Of a stretch of 64,000 nt of DNA, positions 1-13,211 are shown in pieces. The stretch spans positions 10,794,901 to 10,858,900 of the forward strand of contig NC_079364.1 of NCBI RefSeq assembly GCF_021018895.1, written 5' to 3'. How positions within the stretch are numbered: position 1 is the first letter of the stretch; every line of letters begins with the position of its first letter. The notes under the pieces are model-generated. The model was not told the DNA's origin and did no database searches. It worked only from the letters and a program-made list of their open reading frames with translations. The translations under genes were made by a program, and so were the position numbers. The DNA is from Seriola aureovittata (lineage: Eukaryota; Chordata; Actinopteri; Carangiformes; Carangidae).

Positions 1-257
1 CATGAGTAGTAGCAGAATTCCTTGATTATTTGCTAAATTTCAAATGGTTGTAGTGGTTACAGACAAATACTATGAATTCCAATTCAAACACAAGAGAAAC
101 TGATTAATGTCTTAGCACACAAACACAACATGCACTCTCCATCTCTCTCACACACATACCCTACTCAAATTTCAAATTACATTAACCTCTCTTAATCCTT
201 GTGTTTCCTGTCCCTCTTCTCTCTCATCTGGGGAGGGCATTTGTCTGCTTCCTCTCT

Positions 258-284
258 TTTCCTCCTCCTCCTCCTCCTCCTCAT
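258..284. repeat. (TCC)n microsatellite
   Basis: About eight consecutive TCC units make a pure pyrimidine tract on the plus strand. It is a simple sequence repeat with no sign of coding use, likely polymorphic in length. Confidence 0.9.
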
Positions 285-445
285 CCCCTAATTAATATCC
301 AATAAACTCCATGATGACTTTGAATGGTCATTCAGTGGTTGTTACCCTCTCATTTAAATGCCACTCAGCTCAATCATTTGTCTCAAGAGTGATATACTAC
401 CAAAAATCAAAACATTAATTAAAAAGCCATTTTCTTAGTCCTCAC

Positions 446-547
446 CAGGATGACATTCTCCCTCACCAGTCTGCTGATTGCTCCGCTTGGCAGATCAGTG
501 GCTGCAGCTGCTCCTCTACCACGCAACTCAACTGAGTTGGTGAAGAG
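446..547 (-). other. Candidate cassette exon, family not recognised
   Basis: On the minus strand a long pyrimidine-rich stretch ending in TTTTCCTCAG (558 down to 548) looks like a strong 3' splice site. It is followed by an open stretch with two donor-like sites, GTGAGG at 466-461 and GTGAGG at 445-440. The two possible exons are 81 and 102 nt, both multiples of three, so use of either donor would keep frame and add or drop seven residues (VRENVIL). The block is GC-richer than its flanks. Against it, two of the three frames are open, plus-strand splice-like signals also occur here, and I recognise no protein family. Inference only. Confidence 0.22.
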
Positions 548-2022
548 CTGAGGAAAAGACATAAAAGAGACAGTGGGAGGAAAACAAAAAAAGACAAAGA
601 GGGCTACAAGCTACGTGTTCACGGTCGTGTGTGCAACACGCTGGTATCCAGGTAAAGCACAGAAGGAACCTGTGTGGAATGTGACTGCCCACTAGTGTTG
701 GAGATGGACATGTTTGAGGTAGGAAGACACGGAGCCCTGCAGCATCAGGTATTGATAGTCAGAACTGAAAACATATCACAAACACACCTTCAAATATATC
801 TTGAACTAACTAAAAACTGGGGGGAAAAAATATAAACCACATGCACCTACTTATGTACTATAAGTACATAAACACATATTGAAAAATGTCAAGGTTATTG
901 AGGTGGAAGAATATGCACATCACCAAATTAACGTATTACGTCTCTCACACACTGCATTCTTTGGTAAGATTTTTTTCAAAAACCAATCTGACACCAGGAC
1001 ACAGCTAGAATGAAATGGCGCACTTGCATCTCATTAAAAGGTTCACAGCTCACCACCAAGAACGTTAATTAAACCTACAGCTGATTTTGGTTGTAACAAT
1101 TTGCACAGAAGGTATGGAAAATAGGCTAAATTTGGCCTCTCGCTCTGCAGTTCTCATCACTTCTTGTCTATTCTCTATCTCACAACAAGAACAACAACAA
1201 CACAAAAAATACAAAAAACAAATGTGTGTCTGAGTTTTCATGGGATCCATGATTATTTCCATTCCACTATGGAAGTGCATTCGCTCATCATTATAAGGAG
1301 AAAATGGCAACGCAAGCCGCCAAGTTCTGATAAACACATGAATACATGAATATATGAGTGGGAGCCTTAGCGAGCAAATGTGTTGAGTGGAGAGGTTTGG
1401 GCCTGAGCTGTTTACACTGTAGAGAGCAGTAGTGGAGAGCTGCTCTTTTATGGTTTCTGTTGAAAACTGTCTAGACGAAGAATCTCTCTCAGTGGATGCC
1501 ATTAAACCCCTCTTCTTCCCAACCTTTGTTTGTATGTACACATTTTATGAAATAAAGATGGAAATCTCCTCATTGAGGCGAAAAGCAATCAATATGATAA
1601 TTTGTGTATTTTCCATTCACCTGCAAGTACAGCAGCAGTGCACTGTGTTTATGTTCCCCACAAGAGTAATTCATTTTAATGTGTCCACTGAAAATATTTC
1701 TCATTGTTTCTCCAGTCTGACTGACACAGGACAACACAGACATCCTTTCATTATTTTGAGCTATATTGAATTTCAGTGCCCGGTGTATTCCAGACAGTAT
1801 TTGTAATAGGCTTTGTTATAGGGGTGCACATTTGCCTTGTCAATGTGGCTGCACATTGTAAAACAGCAGCATTTTTTTTTTTTTTGGGGGAAAAAAACAT
1901 CATGTTGATTTATACCCTCTCATAAAAGCACAGTAAAACCTACAAGGTTAGTCAAGGGCACTCAGCCTTCCTGCCTTGTTCACTGTTCGAGGTGAGAACA
2001 CTCCTGTCCCTAAACACACAAT
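548..2022. other. Noncoding stretch, no gene recognised
   Basis: AT-rich sequence. It holds the longest open frame of the window (1065-1541 minus, 158 codons) and an overlapping 124-codon frame on the plus strand (1432-1806). Both lack family motifs, have irregular composition and overlap each other, so I treat them as chance. An AATAAA lies near 1551 on the plus strand without a recognisable upstream coding exon. A T15 run lies near 1872. Confidence 0.5.
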
Positions 2023-2063
<41 letters not shown>

Positions 2064-2094
2064 ACACACAGACACACAGAGACAGACACACAAA
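2023..2094. repeat. (CA)n microsatellite, interrupted
   Basis: A CA dinucleotide tract of about 36 nt is uninterrupted, then broken by GA steps (cacagacacac) to its right end. Long CA tracts are very common in teleost genomes. Confidence 0.95.
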
Positions 2095-3272
2095 CACTCC
2101 CCAACCCCCTTCATATCACATTTTACAAATATCCCATGATGCAAAGACTCTATGACCCTGATGTGCAACGTGTTGGAGTGTGTGTGTGTGTCTTAGCAGG
2201 TGGAGGTTAGTGTTGTGTGGAATCCATTTACTATACCACCGTGTGAGTGCTTTTTAATGCAGTATGCAACTGCACATACATACATGTATGTACACACGCG
2301 TCTATCCTGAAACTTCAGAGGACATTTTTAGGATAAAGATTATAGCGCAAAACATTGAAACATGCTCTGCCCATATTTGCACGTCAACTCTGCAGTAGAA
2401 GTGCCTCCTGGTGACTATGATGTATTACATGTCGCTGGGACACATCTCCGCAGAATACTAATGCAAGCATCTGTGAAAATCGTACTAGTATTTGTGGTGC
2501 TGGTGAATTTCCATCAAGTTTTAAAAAAAAAAAAGAAAAAAAAAAGAGGTTTCACAGGAGAACATAACTCTGTGAGGTCCTCGTGTATTTTACTTGAGCG
2601 ATTTAGGTTTCATGCTATCTGAGAAGTTAGATTGGTTGGGTCACATTCATTTCACCATGCTCTGGAGTGAGTATGGTGATTGTGAAAGTAAAGCTGGGCT
2701 TTAGGGTTTGTGGATGTGAAAGACTGGAGAGGGCTACAAAAATAACAGTAATACAAAGGCTGGAATTTGATGTTAAAAAGGAGCCAGTGTTTCTGTTCAG
2801 CCTGTAATTTATTCCTTCTCCGCTGTGAGCAGCTTCAGAAGGACACTGAGAGGATTTGTGGTGATGGGAGGTCTTAAACTCCGTCTGACCCTCAAACCCA
2901 CCTGAGAAGGCTCATTGAGTGTTTTTACATTAGATATGCAACTTGTTGTTTGATGGTGGTGGGGCATTAATCATAGTGGAGCACTGGGAAGAGGGAGTCC
3001 ATTGGAGGATAAGGGAGGACTGAGATCTGCCAGTCTAGTGATTTGCTGGGCGTGTAAGCTGATGTCAGGACAAGGCAGAATTTACGGACAACATGAGTAT
3101 ACCTTATTGTCTGCTGCCATGAGCTGAGTGGCTATTAGAGGAGCTACAGGGGCCATTCACATTGCAATGATAAACAATGGAAGCTATTCATCATTCACAA
3201 AAGGCAGAGAAAATCAATAGCAAATATTTCTGGATTTTGTGTTTTGACAAAACAAGACTATTGTTTTAACAT
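2095..3272. other. Noncoding stretch with a CNE-like block
   Basis: No gene seen. An A-rich run occupies 2520-2546. From about 2790 to 3240 the sequence is more complex and GC-richer than average and contains the word ATAAACAATGG (3170-3180), which joins a forkhead-like and a SOX-like core. This is the look of a conserved regulatory element but conservation cannot be seen from one sequence. Confidence 0.3.
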
Positions 3273-3305
3273 CAAAAAAACAAACAAACAAACAAACAAA
3301 CAAAC
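3273..3305. repeat. (CAAA)n tetranucleotide repeat
   Basis: An A-run followed by about seven CAAA units. A shorter CAAA tract recurs at 3793-3811. Confidence 0.9.
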
Positions 3306-6300
3306 ATTGCTTAAGATTCAATATAAAAAACAGAGATATTTGGGGTAAACATCTGTTCCTGGTCACAATTTCATAATTTCAAACAATAAAACTGCCCTGT
3401 AGCTGAAAGAAATTATTCTAAAGATGAATGCCAAGGTGGATCCTAAACCCAACTCCACAGTATATCACATAATAATAAAAAAGGTTTCATTCATCGGCTC
3501 ACTACTTAAAGCTAGAGAACACGCAAAAATTTTACATTTGTAACACAACAACATAAACATTTCTGGTGCACACTACAAGCTGATAAATTGTCAGAGATGT
3601 TCAGAACTTTATTTTACTTTTACAATTCTAGTAATGCAATATTTCCAGTATTACTCCAGATTGACTATATTCCTAGCATTAGCCATTTTCTAATTACAGG
3701 CATGTTGATGTTTTTAGTGTCCCCAAGAAACTTCTATTGTGTTGTGACTTAGTTCAATTAGTGGAATGCTGTGTTAACCCGTGCATCTTTATGCAAACAA
3801 ACAAACAAACATTAGACCCCCTCAGACAAACAGCTGCTCTATAGTGCTCCATAGTGGTCAAAACTCTACAAGGTACCTATAATTGAAAATGTTTGTTCAT
3901 CCCCATGGAAGCAATTAAAAAAAAACAACAAAAAAAAACGGTGTGGTTGTCTTGCCAACATTCCTGGAAATGTCATCAATGACAGTTCACTCATTTGCTT
4001 TTTAATTACTTTATTTTTTTTTTTTTTTATCATCTTGGCTTGAACCTTCACTTCTAAATAGTTATGAATTATTTCGGCACCGAGGAGGAATATTGCTCTC
4101 CACTGGGCACCTTTGATGTGTAATTAATCAATCGTTAGCCAGCTACCTAAAGCCAGCCTTGTGTGTAGTTTTGACAAAAGGTAATGACTACTGCAGCAGC
4201 AACCTGTGTATCTGGTTGGATTTTTCACCATAAAAATTTTAAGTAATTTATTCCATGAGAGGAAGAAAGGGGGAATCTATATTCAGTGCACATTTCAGCC
4301 AGGACTCAATATGAAAATAACTGGGCTAGGTAAACAAGATTTAGTACAGGATGAGATGGCTCCATTGTTAGCATTTTACGGAGCCCAGCAACAGTTTTCC
4401 AAACTAATTGTGAATCAGCAGTGATGCTATCCTTGTTACTTACATATTTCACCATTATAGCTTCAGCTTTATGCAGACGTGTGACATTAAACAGCTTGTT
4501 GGTAATGCATCATTAACATACATCCTCCCTTCTCTCTGCCTTTCTAACACTTGTAACATCCTGCCATTTGGGCTTGTGTGATAAATATCAAAATATATTG
4601 TAGCATTTTTTTAACAGTCATTTGACATTTTGTGTAGATTCACTGTACTTACTGTATACCGTTTAGAAAAAAAAAATTCAATTGTAGATGAAGTTTCCTT
4701 TAACTTAACCCATCAAAGCATTTGAAAGAGCGATCTGGGAATCTTGACTGTCACTCAAGAGGGGAGTTAGCCATCAGTAGTGATTTGGCTTTAGAGTAAT
4801 CAGTGTGGATTAGAATTTGCTAATTGAACTGGCTCAGATGTCGTCTTTACAGTCTAATTCAGGTCAGCTTGCAACCTGCCTCACTTTGGGCTCCAGGGCA
4901 TCTGTGGCTAATCAATGCCACGACCTCAGAGAAATGAGCTTGTCTTTGCAGCAGTTGGCACCAAATTGTAGCTTGTATTTTTCCTTTTGTCATGGATGAA
5001 GCACTGGGTGAATTAAACATTGGGAACAGTTTAAACTTAGAAATGTATGAATTTTTTAACACACGACATGTATGCAGCTAATATCAATAATTAAAGAGAA
5101 TGGTATGGCATGCACCGCCCGAGAGATAAAAAAACACCAGGTTTCAAGTATAAGGAGAAAAAAAAACTTAAAATAAATAAAAGTATTTCCCTTTGATATT
5201 TTTATAAAAACGTGTCCCATTTTAGAATTTCAATGAATCAAATGTAAACATGTTACATATAGAGTATAAGAAAAATTACACTGGAATACTGTCAAAGTGT
5301 GCTATTTGAAAGCTTTCTTACAATATGGATTATAGAAGCAAACAAAATTTGATTAAATGGTTTTAACAGTCATGGCCACAGCCCTTACTACAATTTCCAT
5401 AAAAGAAATGGTAAATCAGTCGAACAAGCAGGAACTGTGGTGGTCTGGTGAGTGTGTGGGCTGGTTGGATGTGTCAGGAGCTAACAGTCTTATAAACTGA
5501 CCAATTTGGTCCATGAATTGACTGTGACTATGAGGTTATGTTGGACCAATTTCTTCCTTTCTGTGCTAGACTAGTAGTAGTGTACACTCATACATACAAA
5601 CTAATATAAATATAACACCCTTTGATGTGCAAATATTTCTATAGATGAACAGTAGTTGGGGACAAAGATAATCCCTAAGACCAGTTTTTTTTTGTTTTTC
5701 TTTTTTCATGTGGTTAAAAACCTGCTCAAAAAAGAGAATTTGTAATAAAAGAAACGCATTTCAACAAGATGTCTATGTTTTTCCAGAGTTATAATAATGG
5801 TTCAAGTAAAATTTTCTAGTTTAGTTAATTGTCAGCCAAAATGATGATGAAACAGACTGGGCTGAAAGGAGACATGACAGGTTTGCAATGAATGACATTT
5901 TGTGTGTTTCTATGCGTTACCCCCACCAGCTGCCTGTAAAGATGACATTACTCCCCACAGTGTGACAGTGCGAGGACCATTCTGCTTTTCTTTGAGCCTT
6001 CTTGAGTGGTTCATTGAAGAACCAAAATAGAAAAGGTCCGTTCTCTGGAGAGCTCGAGGATGCTCAGTGAAATTCATGGCAACTTGCCAATTTGATTTAT
6101 ATATTTATTTGTTTATGTGTATTTATATATTTCTTGTCAACAAGCCACAATTCTGACCTCATGGTGGCACCACAGAAAAAAATGTTATGACCATATAAAA
6201 TTTTAAATTGATTTTGGACAGATAAATTAAAGGCATTGTAAAAAGGAAAAAAAAAAAAGAAAGAAAGTAGATTTAGAGTTTTGTGTCATACTTTTTAATT

Positions 6301-7554
6301 TGGTTTTGGGGAAGACAGATCTATGAACACTTTATGTCATTAAGTAGAGTTTCAGTGAGTGCTAATATCTGTCTAAATGTTTGTTTATCTTCAGCAGCTA
6401 CTCATTTACATCAGTTGAGCCTCTAACACACTGGCAGATAGAGAGATTTTATATGAAGGAGTATTGTTTTTGGCTTCATGCCACTGTGGTGTCATGTTTG
6501 TGCTTTCTGTGTATTTGTATTTGCATATTTGTTGTCTACACCTATGAAGATCCTGTCTGTCCTAGAGATGTTGATCTGAACACTGTGACAAAAATATATG
6601 TGCTGAGAGTTTATATAGATGTTGAAATTATGTCTTATATCGCTTTACAAAATTCAGATTCTTTTCAAGAACAACGTGAATCATAAATTTGACTTAGAGC
6701 ATTTATTCAACAGCATCATTCTTTTACAGGTTTTGGCACAGTGTATTTGGCTTATGCATCCCTTACTAACTGTGGACAATGGACACACAATGTCATGTTT
6801 ATTATCTTTTTTTTTTTTTTTTTTGCTTTTCTCTGAGATTAAATAACAGTGAAAGCACACTAACAGATGTGCTGTAGGTGCAAGGTGCTATCATCCATTT
6901 TTAATATGAAAATAACACGAAGTAGCAGAAGGCTCAAATTCACATTAGTGAAAACAACTCCAGCATTTCAGGCAGGAAAGTGGAGAAGTGACCCCCTGGC
7001 AAGGTGACATCCTGACTTTTACCCTCCCTTGATAGCCTGGGATGAGGAGGGAGAGGGACACAACAAGCCTTTCAGCCACAGCCAAGGTTTTGATGTCCTG
7101 AGCCAAACACTGCTGCTTACTAAAGATAGAAGGCTCTTATCAATTAGTGGCTGAAGACACCCCACTCTCAGCACCTTGGTCAGATAATTCGCCCTTGTGC
7201 TGGGCGATTGGATTCCCACCTCCCTGTTTGTCTGCCCCTCCTACTGTCCTTCACAGTTTGGCATAAACACTGTGCTGTCTCTCTCGCAGCCCCTCTTTGA
7301 CAGAGGAGGTAACCTTAAAAGTGCAGTATATGGGCATAATAGAGAAAAAGTGGAAAATCATACCGCATGCATGGGCTTATTTTTTCTGAGAGCTGTTAGT
7401 AGAGGATGAACATCTTGGTGAAATATATGTGCTAAGGCCAGTATGTGCAACAGCCTTGTAAAGTGAAATAGACATGAGTATGAGTGGTTGTATTCTGTTG
7501 AACTTGTTCGTTGGCTCTCTTTTCTTTTTTCCATGTTTCTAACCATAACAGCTG
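3306..7554. other. Noncoding stretch, no gene recognised
   Basis: All frames here are short. T-rich runs lie at 4013-4028 and 6809-6825. The block 4740-4990 is GC-richer, contains several TAAT/ATTA homeodomain cores and has the look of a conserved noncoding element. The block 7010-7310 is also GC-rich, with no convincing exon. The phrase acctcatggtggcacc at 6158-6173 weakly resembles the fish dispersed repeat described at 46-48 kb but is too short to call. Confidence 0.4.
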
Positions 7555-7577
7555 TAAAAAAAAAAAAAAAAAAAAAT
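7555..7577. repeat. Poly(A) tract
   Basis: A run of more than 20 A. No retrotransposon body was recognised immediately upstream, so it is listed only as a homopolymer. Confidence 0.9.
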
Positions 7578-10500
7578 CTTGTCCTTATCCCATGCAAATC
7601 AAAATGTGACATCTAAATATTTTAGAAGATTCAATGGATAGATTCCTTTCTCTGCTAAAGATCCATCCATTGAAGAGGCTTTTGCAGTGTTTGAATAACA
7701 AGTCCTTAGAGAATGAAGTTTTCATGTTCTCTTACTGCTTTAATAAACATCAGAGCCTGTACTGTTGGAAAATTGATTCAGCTGTGGCACCGTTCATCCA
7801 AAACCTATCCTTTATCAGGAGTACAAATTCAATCCACTGGCTTTAAAGATTTATAGATTCATGCAAGTTTTACGCCACTGGGAGCGCTAATGGCTTTTAG
7901 TGCTGGGGCCCCAAGGAGTCATTGTGCATGAAAACCAGAAAACGCAGAGCAGCACTTAAGCTACTCGCAATGTCAGGTTTCTGTCGAAAAAGATGCCGCT
8001 GACTTGGAATACTGGTTCCAACCGGTGGGTTTTTGAATGAGAAAAGACAGGGTCTTCAGTTGTCAGCACATACCTAGGCTTGAATTGCTTCCTTTCTATG
8101 AAAGCGTTCTAACTATCTATTATCTGTAGAAAACATTCACTTTCTTGAAATGTTTCAAACAAAAATATTGAGTTTTTATAATTGATGTCTAACGTGTATA
8201 ACTTTAGTGCTTGTAGCATTCCATACTGTTCACAATAAAAAATAATGTATTCCTTACTTGGTTATCACATGTGCTACAGAGGACATCTGTGAGAGACAAA
8301 GAGCTAAATGCCTCCCTAAGAAGATGCAAGTCAGACATGCACCGCTAGAACCTAGAGCACCCAATAAATCAACCAGCATCTTCTGCCACAAACCCGTCAG
8401 CCTATTAGGGATTGACAACTGTGAAGACAGAAGGTGTGTATGGTTGAGATGTGGCTGGGGAGTTTGAGAGAGAAATATCAGATAGCAAAAGGACGCTGGA
8501 AGGGTTGGAAAGACATGACAAGAAAATGAAGAAAGAAAAGCCAAGAGTCTCTTTTAGCCGGTTACTACCTGAGTGCTGAGTGAAGTCTAGAGGAAGCATG
8601 GACATTGAATAAAAAATGCCACTGCTTACTATTAATAATTCAATAGATTGCAATGGCACAAAAATAACAGTCGGAAAAAGCACTGGCGTTGGCCCTGACA
8701 TCACAGAGTAGTTGTGTTTTATCATGTTTGAATGTTGTTGGCTTGTAGTATGTCGGTCAGAGTGGCTCCAGAGACACAAGTTTTTTCATAGCCATGTTCT
8801 CCCCCTCTACACCACCTTAACCTTTCATTAGAGCGTATTCATACTCTGCCATGCGTAACAGTACTTATTCTGGAGGGATATGTCAGCTTATTGTTTATTT
8901 CCTACAGACACAAAACACCTCTGTCCTGGGATTCCGAATTCCTCCCAATCATCTCTGAAATTTAACAATAAATCTAATAAATGCAGAAATTTGCTGACAA
9001 AGATAAATATTCTCCATGAATAAATAAAAACTTATGACCTTGTCTTTCTAAAGCCTCATAAAATCCTGCCATTTTTCAGAATTTCTTAGAAAGATTGTGT
9101 GTCTTCATAAATAGCTTATAAAATCTTTTGATTAAACTTTTATCAAATCTCTGTTTTGACTCTGCTTTAACGCTGCCAATCAATAAGTGCTTGGCACCCT
9201 TGAAATCTGAAGCCTCTTGTTTCTTGCTCATATGCGGCAGGAAAAGAAAGAGATTCATCTATGCTCACAATTTTTCATTTAAAGACAATCATCACAGACT
9301 AAAGTATGTGTCTCTTCACGCAGACTGAAATGCAATGTTGAACTTGTAGTTACAGTTCTGGAGGATTAGCTGGACTTTGAAGAAAGGAGAGTAACAGGCA
9401 GCCGGAGGAAGTTCTCTTTGTCATTGCACCTGAAGGCCTCTCTGGTCACCACTTCAAACATCTGAACAGTCTAACACAAGTTGGTCTATCTGACTCTCTC
9501 TGACTACTGCACCCACAGAAACACTAACACTGAGCCTAATTACTAAAAATTGTTAAAGTAAACTGCATGCTGGCGTCTCAATCTACTGTAACTTTTTCCT
9601 AAGGCGAGTCCAACACTGACAAGTGGAGTCTTCACCTGCTGTCACAACATGTATATCTGATCAATGCACCATATCATACTGATGAAAACTAGAGGTCAAA
9701 AGCAAAAGTCTTAATATGCATTTTTATTTTAGTTAAACCTAACAATTCACATATTCCACCCTCTACCATTTAGAACTTAAATATTAACAGTTTTGCTCAC
9801 TCATCTCTGGGCTACAATTTCTTGATCCAAAGAGCAATCAATCTCAATGTCAATCAAGGCACTACATTTGAGCTGTCAGTCATTCGAAGTTTTCCACATC
9901 CTGCTGTTGTCTCTTTCTGCTTTTAATCCCACCATAACCAGTCTTCTCCTGTTCTTTACATTTGGTATAAAGTATTTCAATAAAATAAAGTACTGCACAT
10001 CAGCTTGATAGATAGGAACATTAGTGAGATGATCTGGGGGATCAAGAAGCATAAATTAGTTGTTCAATTAAATTACATCACGAATGAAAAAAAAAAAAAC
10101 ACAACCCTTTTTTTGATCACGGTATCTTAACTATATGAAACCTAGTAGGCTGAAAATAACTTGTATATGGGTGATTTTTCAGTTGTTTGAGTGCCCTGTA
10201 AGACTATATTGAGAGTCGTGCATCAAGGCAAAAGAGATGTACAGTCAGGAGCCTTAGTGGAGCAATTAATGAAGCTATTTAGAAGAATTAAGTTAGGATC
10301 AATTGGTTTGATAGAAAACTATTGGTTCAGGTTGGAAGTGGATGGAGTTGTGTTTTCACTGCAGGCTATACATCTTAACAAATTTTAGTCAACGACAGAA
10401 CAGGCTGCTACAGTACAATTGCAAAGGTAGGAAGATTTTTTGAACATCTGATTTGTTTTACATTCTATCCTTAAAATAAAATGACAGATTATAATTACAA

Positions 10501-12917
10501 CATCAAATTTTCTTAAATTTAGTTTATTCATTGAAGTGACTCATATACTGGTGCTTCTATTTTTAAGTGCTCTTTAGTTTATAAAGTTCTTAATCTCCTG
10601 AAGTGCAGACCTCTGATAACAAATCCTTTACTCCTCATAAGTGCACATAAGAGTTCAACATATATGGTGTGAGTATTTTGGTACTTTTTTTTTAAACTTT
10701 TATGCTTTTTATGTAGTGAAATTATTTCTGTGCATTTAATTGTCTTATTATAATCAGCTCGGAGAGAATTTAAACTTGGTTGAAATAATATTTGTTATAC
10801 ATCACAATGAACAAAGTGCTGCCTTTGTTTGTGGTCACATAAGGTTATGGAGCCGAAAGAAGTCCAGAGAATAGCATAAAATCAACAATAAGTGCAGTGA
10901 AGCTTATTTTAAATGTTGAGCATGTCAGCAAAAATGTGGCAGATTTATTTGCTAATGTTCTGTTAATGGTTGCAGTTATATCATATTGTATATAATTTAT
11001 CCATCTGAATTATATCTTATTTCCACCGCAATGATACATCAACAGTATATTCTTATGTGAAGTACTTTGATCTTTGTGTGATTACATCTTAAAAAGTCTT
11101 TCTCCTCCTGAGGACACTCATGGTTGAGTCATCGATCTCCTGCGTTATTACTGAAGATGGGAAAACTTGAAAGGCTTCCTAGTTTGAACTTACTGTGTGA
11201 GGCAGGCCTGTGATATTAATCAAGATTTGTAAGTTGTATTTACTGTCCCGAATTGCACTTACACAAAACTGCATTTGTTAGGTAGCTTGTTGGTTCAGTG
11301 TGAAAAACTGACTATTCACTGGACATGGCAGTGCAGCATTCTTTGCTAGATCCAAGTGTTTTCTCAGATCCATGTAATCAGATTTTTAATTCTTGCAGGA
11401 TATTTTCAATAAACTCTTTCCCCCAAAGTTTGAGTTACAGTAATCATTCTTCAGTCTGGATTATGCCCCTTCAACATGAGAAGGAGGAAGTCAGTAACGT
11501 TTGTGGAATTGTTATATTGCAGGCTGTTAGGCTCGACCATTGACACTTTGTGTTAAGCAGCTTTAATGATGATTTCGTTATGGTCTCAACTGAGATCCCC
11601 TGATTTGTAGAAATCAAAATACACAAAGTCTGCGACTGAGCTGTTAAAAAATGTTTTCTATTTCCTAAAGAGATTGAGTAGATAAATCATTGCTTGCACA
11701 TGGTAAGTAATCACTATTTGACTCAAAGCTACAGACATTACACAACTCAATACAGTGTGCTGCTCAAATATACTAACATGATATAACTGTACACTTTGCA
11801 GGAATAACTGTGAGGTCCCGTGTGATGTTCAAGGCCTTTGGAAAGCAGATGGTGTTCAGTTAAGTTTTACTCAGAAAAGGAGCAACTTCATTATAAGAAA
11901 CACTTACAGCAAAATCATTATAATTGATACTTACAGCAACAACCAAGACAAGATTCTTTTGAAATGTAACTGCACCTTTGAAACCTATTTGTTGTTTTTT
12001 TTTTGTTTTGTTTTATATTTTTTCACTGAGTGCCACACTCACTATGCTGCATCAGCTACAAGGAAACCATTTCAATATCATGAAAACCTAAGCTGAAAAC
12101 ACTGCTGTCAGAGCTTAACCTCAGTCACTTTCACAGCTGGCTGGGAAGGAAAGGAAAGCAAGATGAATCCACAGTAAATTTAAAGTTGTGTGTTTTGTTC
12201 AATTGACAGGTGAGAGACACAGTCTCGAGTTTGAAAACCTACAGAAAAAGACTGTTATTGGTACATCAGTATGCTATTCCAGCTCATTTAGTATTAACAG
12301 TGGTCTGTACAAGCACTGAGCAAATACATATTTAAAAAAAAAAAAGATCCATCTATGATACTGAAAAACTAAAATTTCATCACAAAAAGCAAACTTTAAA
12401 AGCACTAAAGCCTTTTTTTATGTAAGTCTACAGATATTGTTAATGGAATTAAACTGAAGCAGTATATTGTTATTAGTACGTTGTGGTGGTTATTGGACAG
12501 ATATTAGGAAGTAGGCCTAATTTAGTGCAGTAAAACGTCCTGTTGGGGTTGCCAGGTTTGCACAATGTTGCACGTTTTTGGAAAGCATTTTTTATTTTGG
12601 AACTAGGCTAGCAGTTTCTCCTTCCTTCCAGTTCAAATTGCACTAAGCCAGGCACACGTTGCCGACCTCTCTGTACTGGACGATCAGAGTTGAAATTGAT
12701 ATGGATCTTCTCATCTAAAGACTGGATAAATCAAGAAACACGTGTTTTCCAAATTGTGCTTGTTCCCTTAAGAGGTGGGATTGATTTTAAAGCAATTTTT
12801 AAAGGTTGGGCAGCAAACATTTCAATCATATTTTCTATTATGCTATTTGCAAGTCCCCACCCCCTCTGCTAGGCTCCATTTTCTGCCTACCCCTCTCTTC
12901 ATTTATGTCCATTACAG
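7578..12917. other. Noncoding stretch with CNE-like blocks
   Basis: No gene recognised. 7860-8030 is GC-richer and complex. 8820-9260 is dense in TAAT, ATAAA and TGATTAAAC-like words in otherwise ordered, low-repeat sequence, typical in appearance of vertebrate conserved noncoding elements near developmental genes. The remainder is AT-rich unique sequence with short A and T runs (10087-10099, 11997-12005, 12332-12344). Confidence 0.35.
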
Positions 12918-12943
12918 ACAGATACAAACTCACCTGGGAGTCT
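12918..12943 (+). other. Possible 26-nt microexon
   Basis: A pyrimidine-rich tract ending in CCATTACAG (to 12917) is followed 26 nt later by a consensus donor GTGAGT (12944-12949). The frame DRYKLTWESVSEEP reads through the donor and stops at about 12988, so a readthrough form would also be short. No family recognised. Splice-like words of this quality arise by chance at a low rate in 64 kb, hence the low confidence. Confidence 0.13.
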
Positions 12944-12949
12944 GTGAGT

Positions 12950-13172
12950 GAGGAACCTCTGATGCATTCCACATGGCTGCCTCCCTGATTGCACTGTTTA
13001 CAGCCAAAGACAACTGCAGCTTGGTGCAGTGGAGGATAATTAGGCTCATGCTTTGCTGTGCTTGTGCTATATGAGTAATCTGCTTGGTAGAAAAGGTAAT
13101 AGGCCGACAGTTATTTACCTGCGGTGCGCAAAAAGCATACAGGAACAAACCGACTGATAAACAGACAAACAA
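12950..13172. other. Noncoding, GC-richer unique sequence
   Basis: A complex block around a TGCAGCTTGGTGCAGTGGAG segment followed by GATAATTAGG. It contains nothing I can name as a gene. Confidence 0.3.
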
Positions 13173-13211
13173 GGATTGGATTGGGTTGGGTTTGGTTGGA
13201 TTGGATTGGAA
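13173..13211. repeat. (TTGGA)n degenerate pentanucleotide repeat
   Basis: About seven units of TTGGA, TTGGG and TTTGG in tandem. A simple repeat with unit variation. Confidence 0.85.

Noticed and set aside
1065..1541. 158-codon open frame, minus strand
   Set aside because: No motif, overlaps another long frame, no promoter or splice context. Length fits chance for this amount of AT-rich DNA.
1432..1806. 124-codon plus-strand frame followed by an AATAAA near 1551
   Set aside because: The signal lies inside the frame, and the frame has no motif; taken as coincidence.
2023..2094. CRISPR-like or regulatory direct repeat
   Set aside because: It is a CA microsatellite; no spaced direct repeats of CRISPR type occur anywhere in the window.
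6130..6200. Further copy of the GGTGGCGCTAGAGGAAAAGTCA repeat
   Set aside because: Only about 16 bases resemble it, too short to call.
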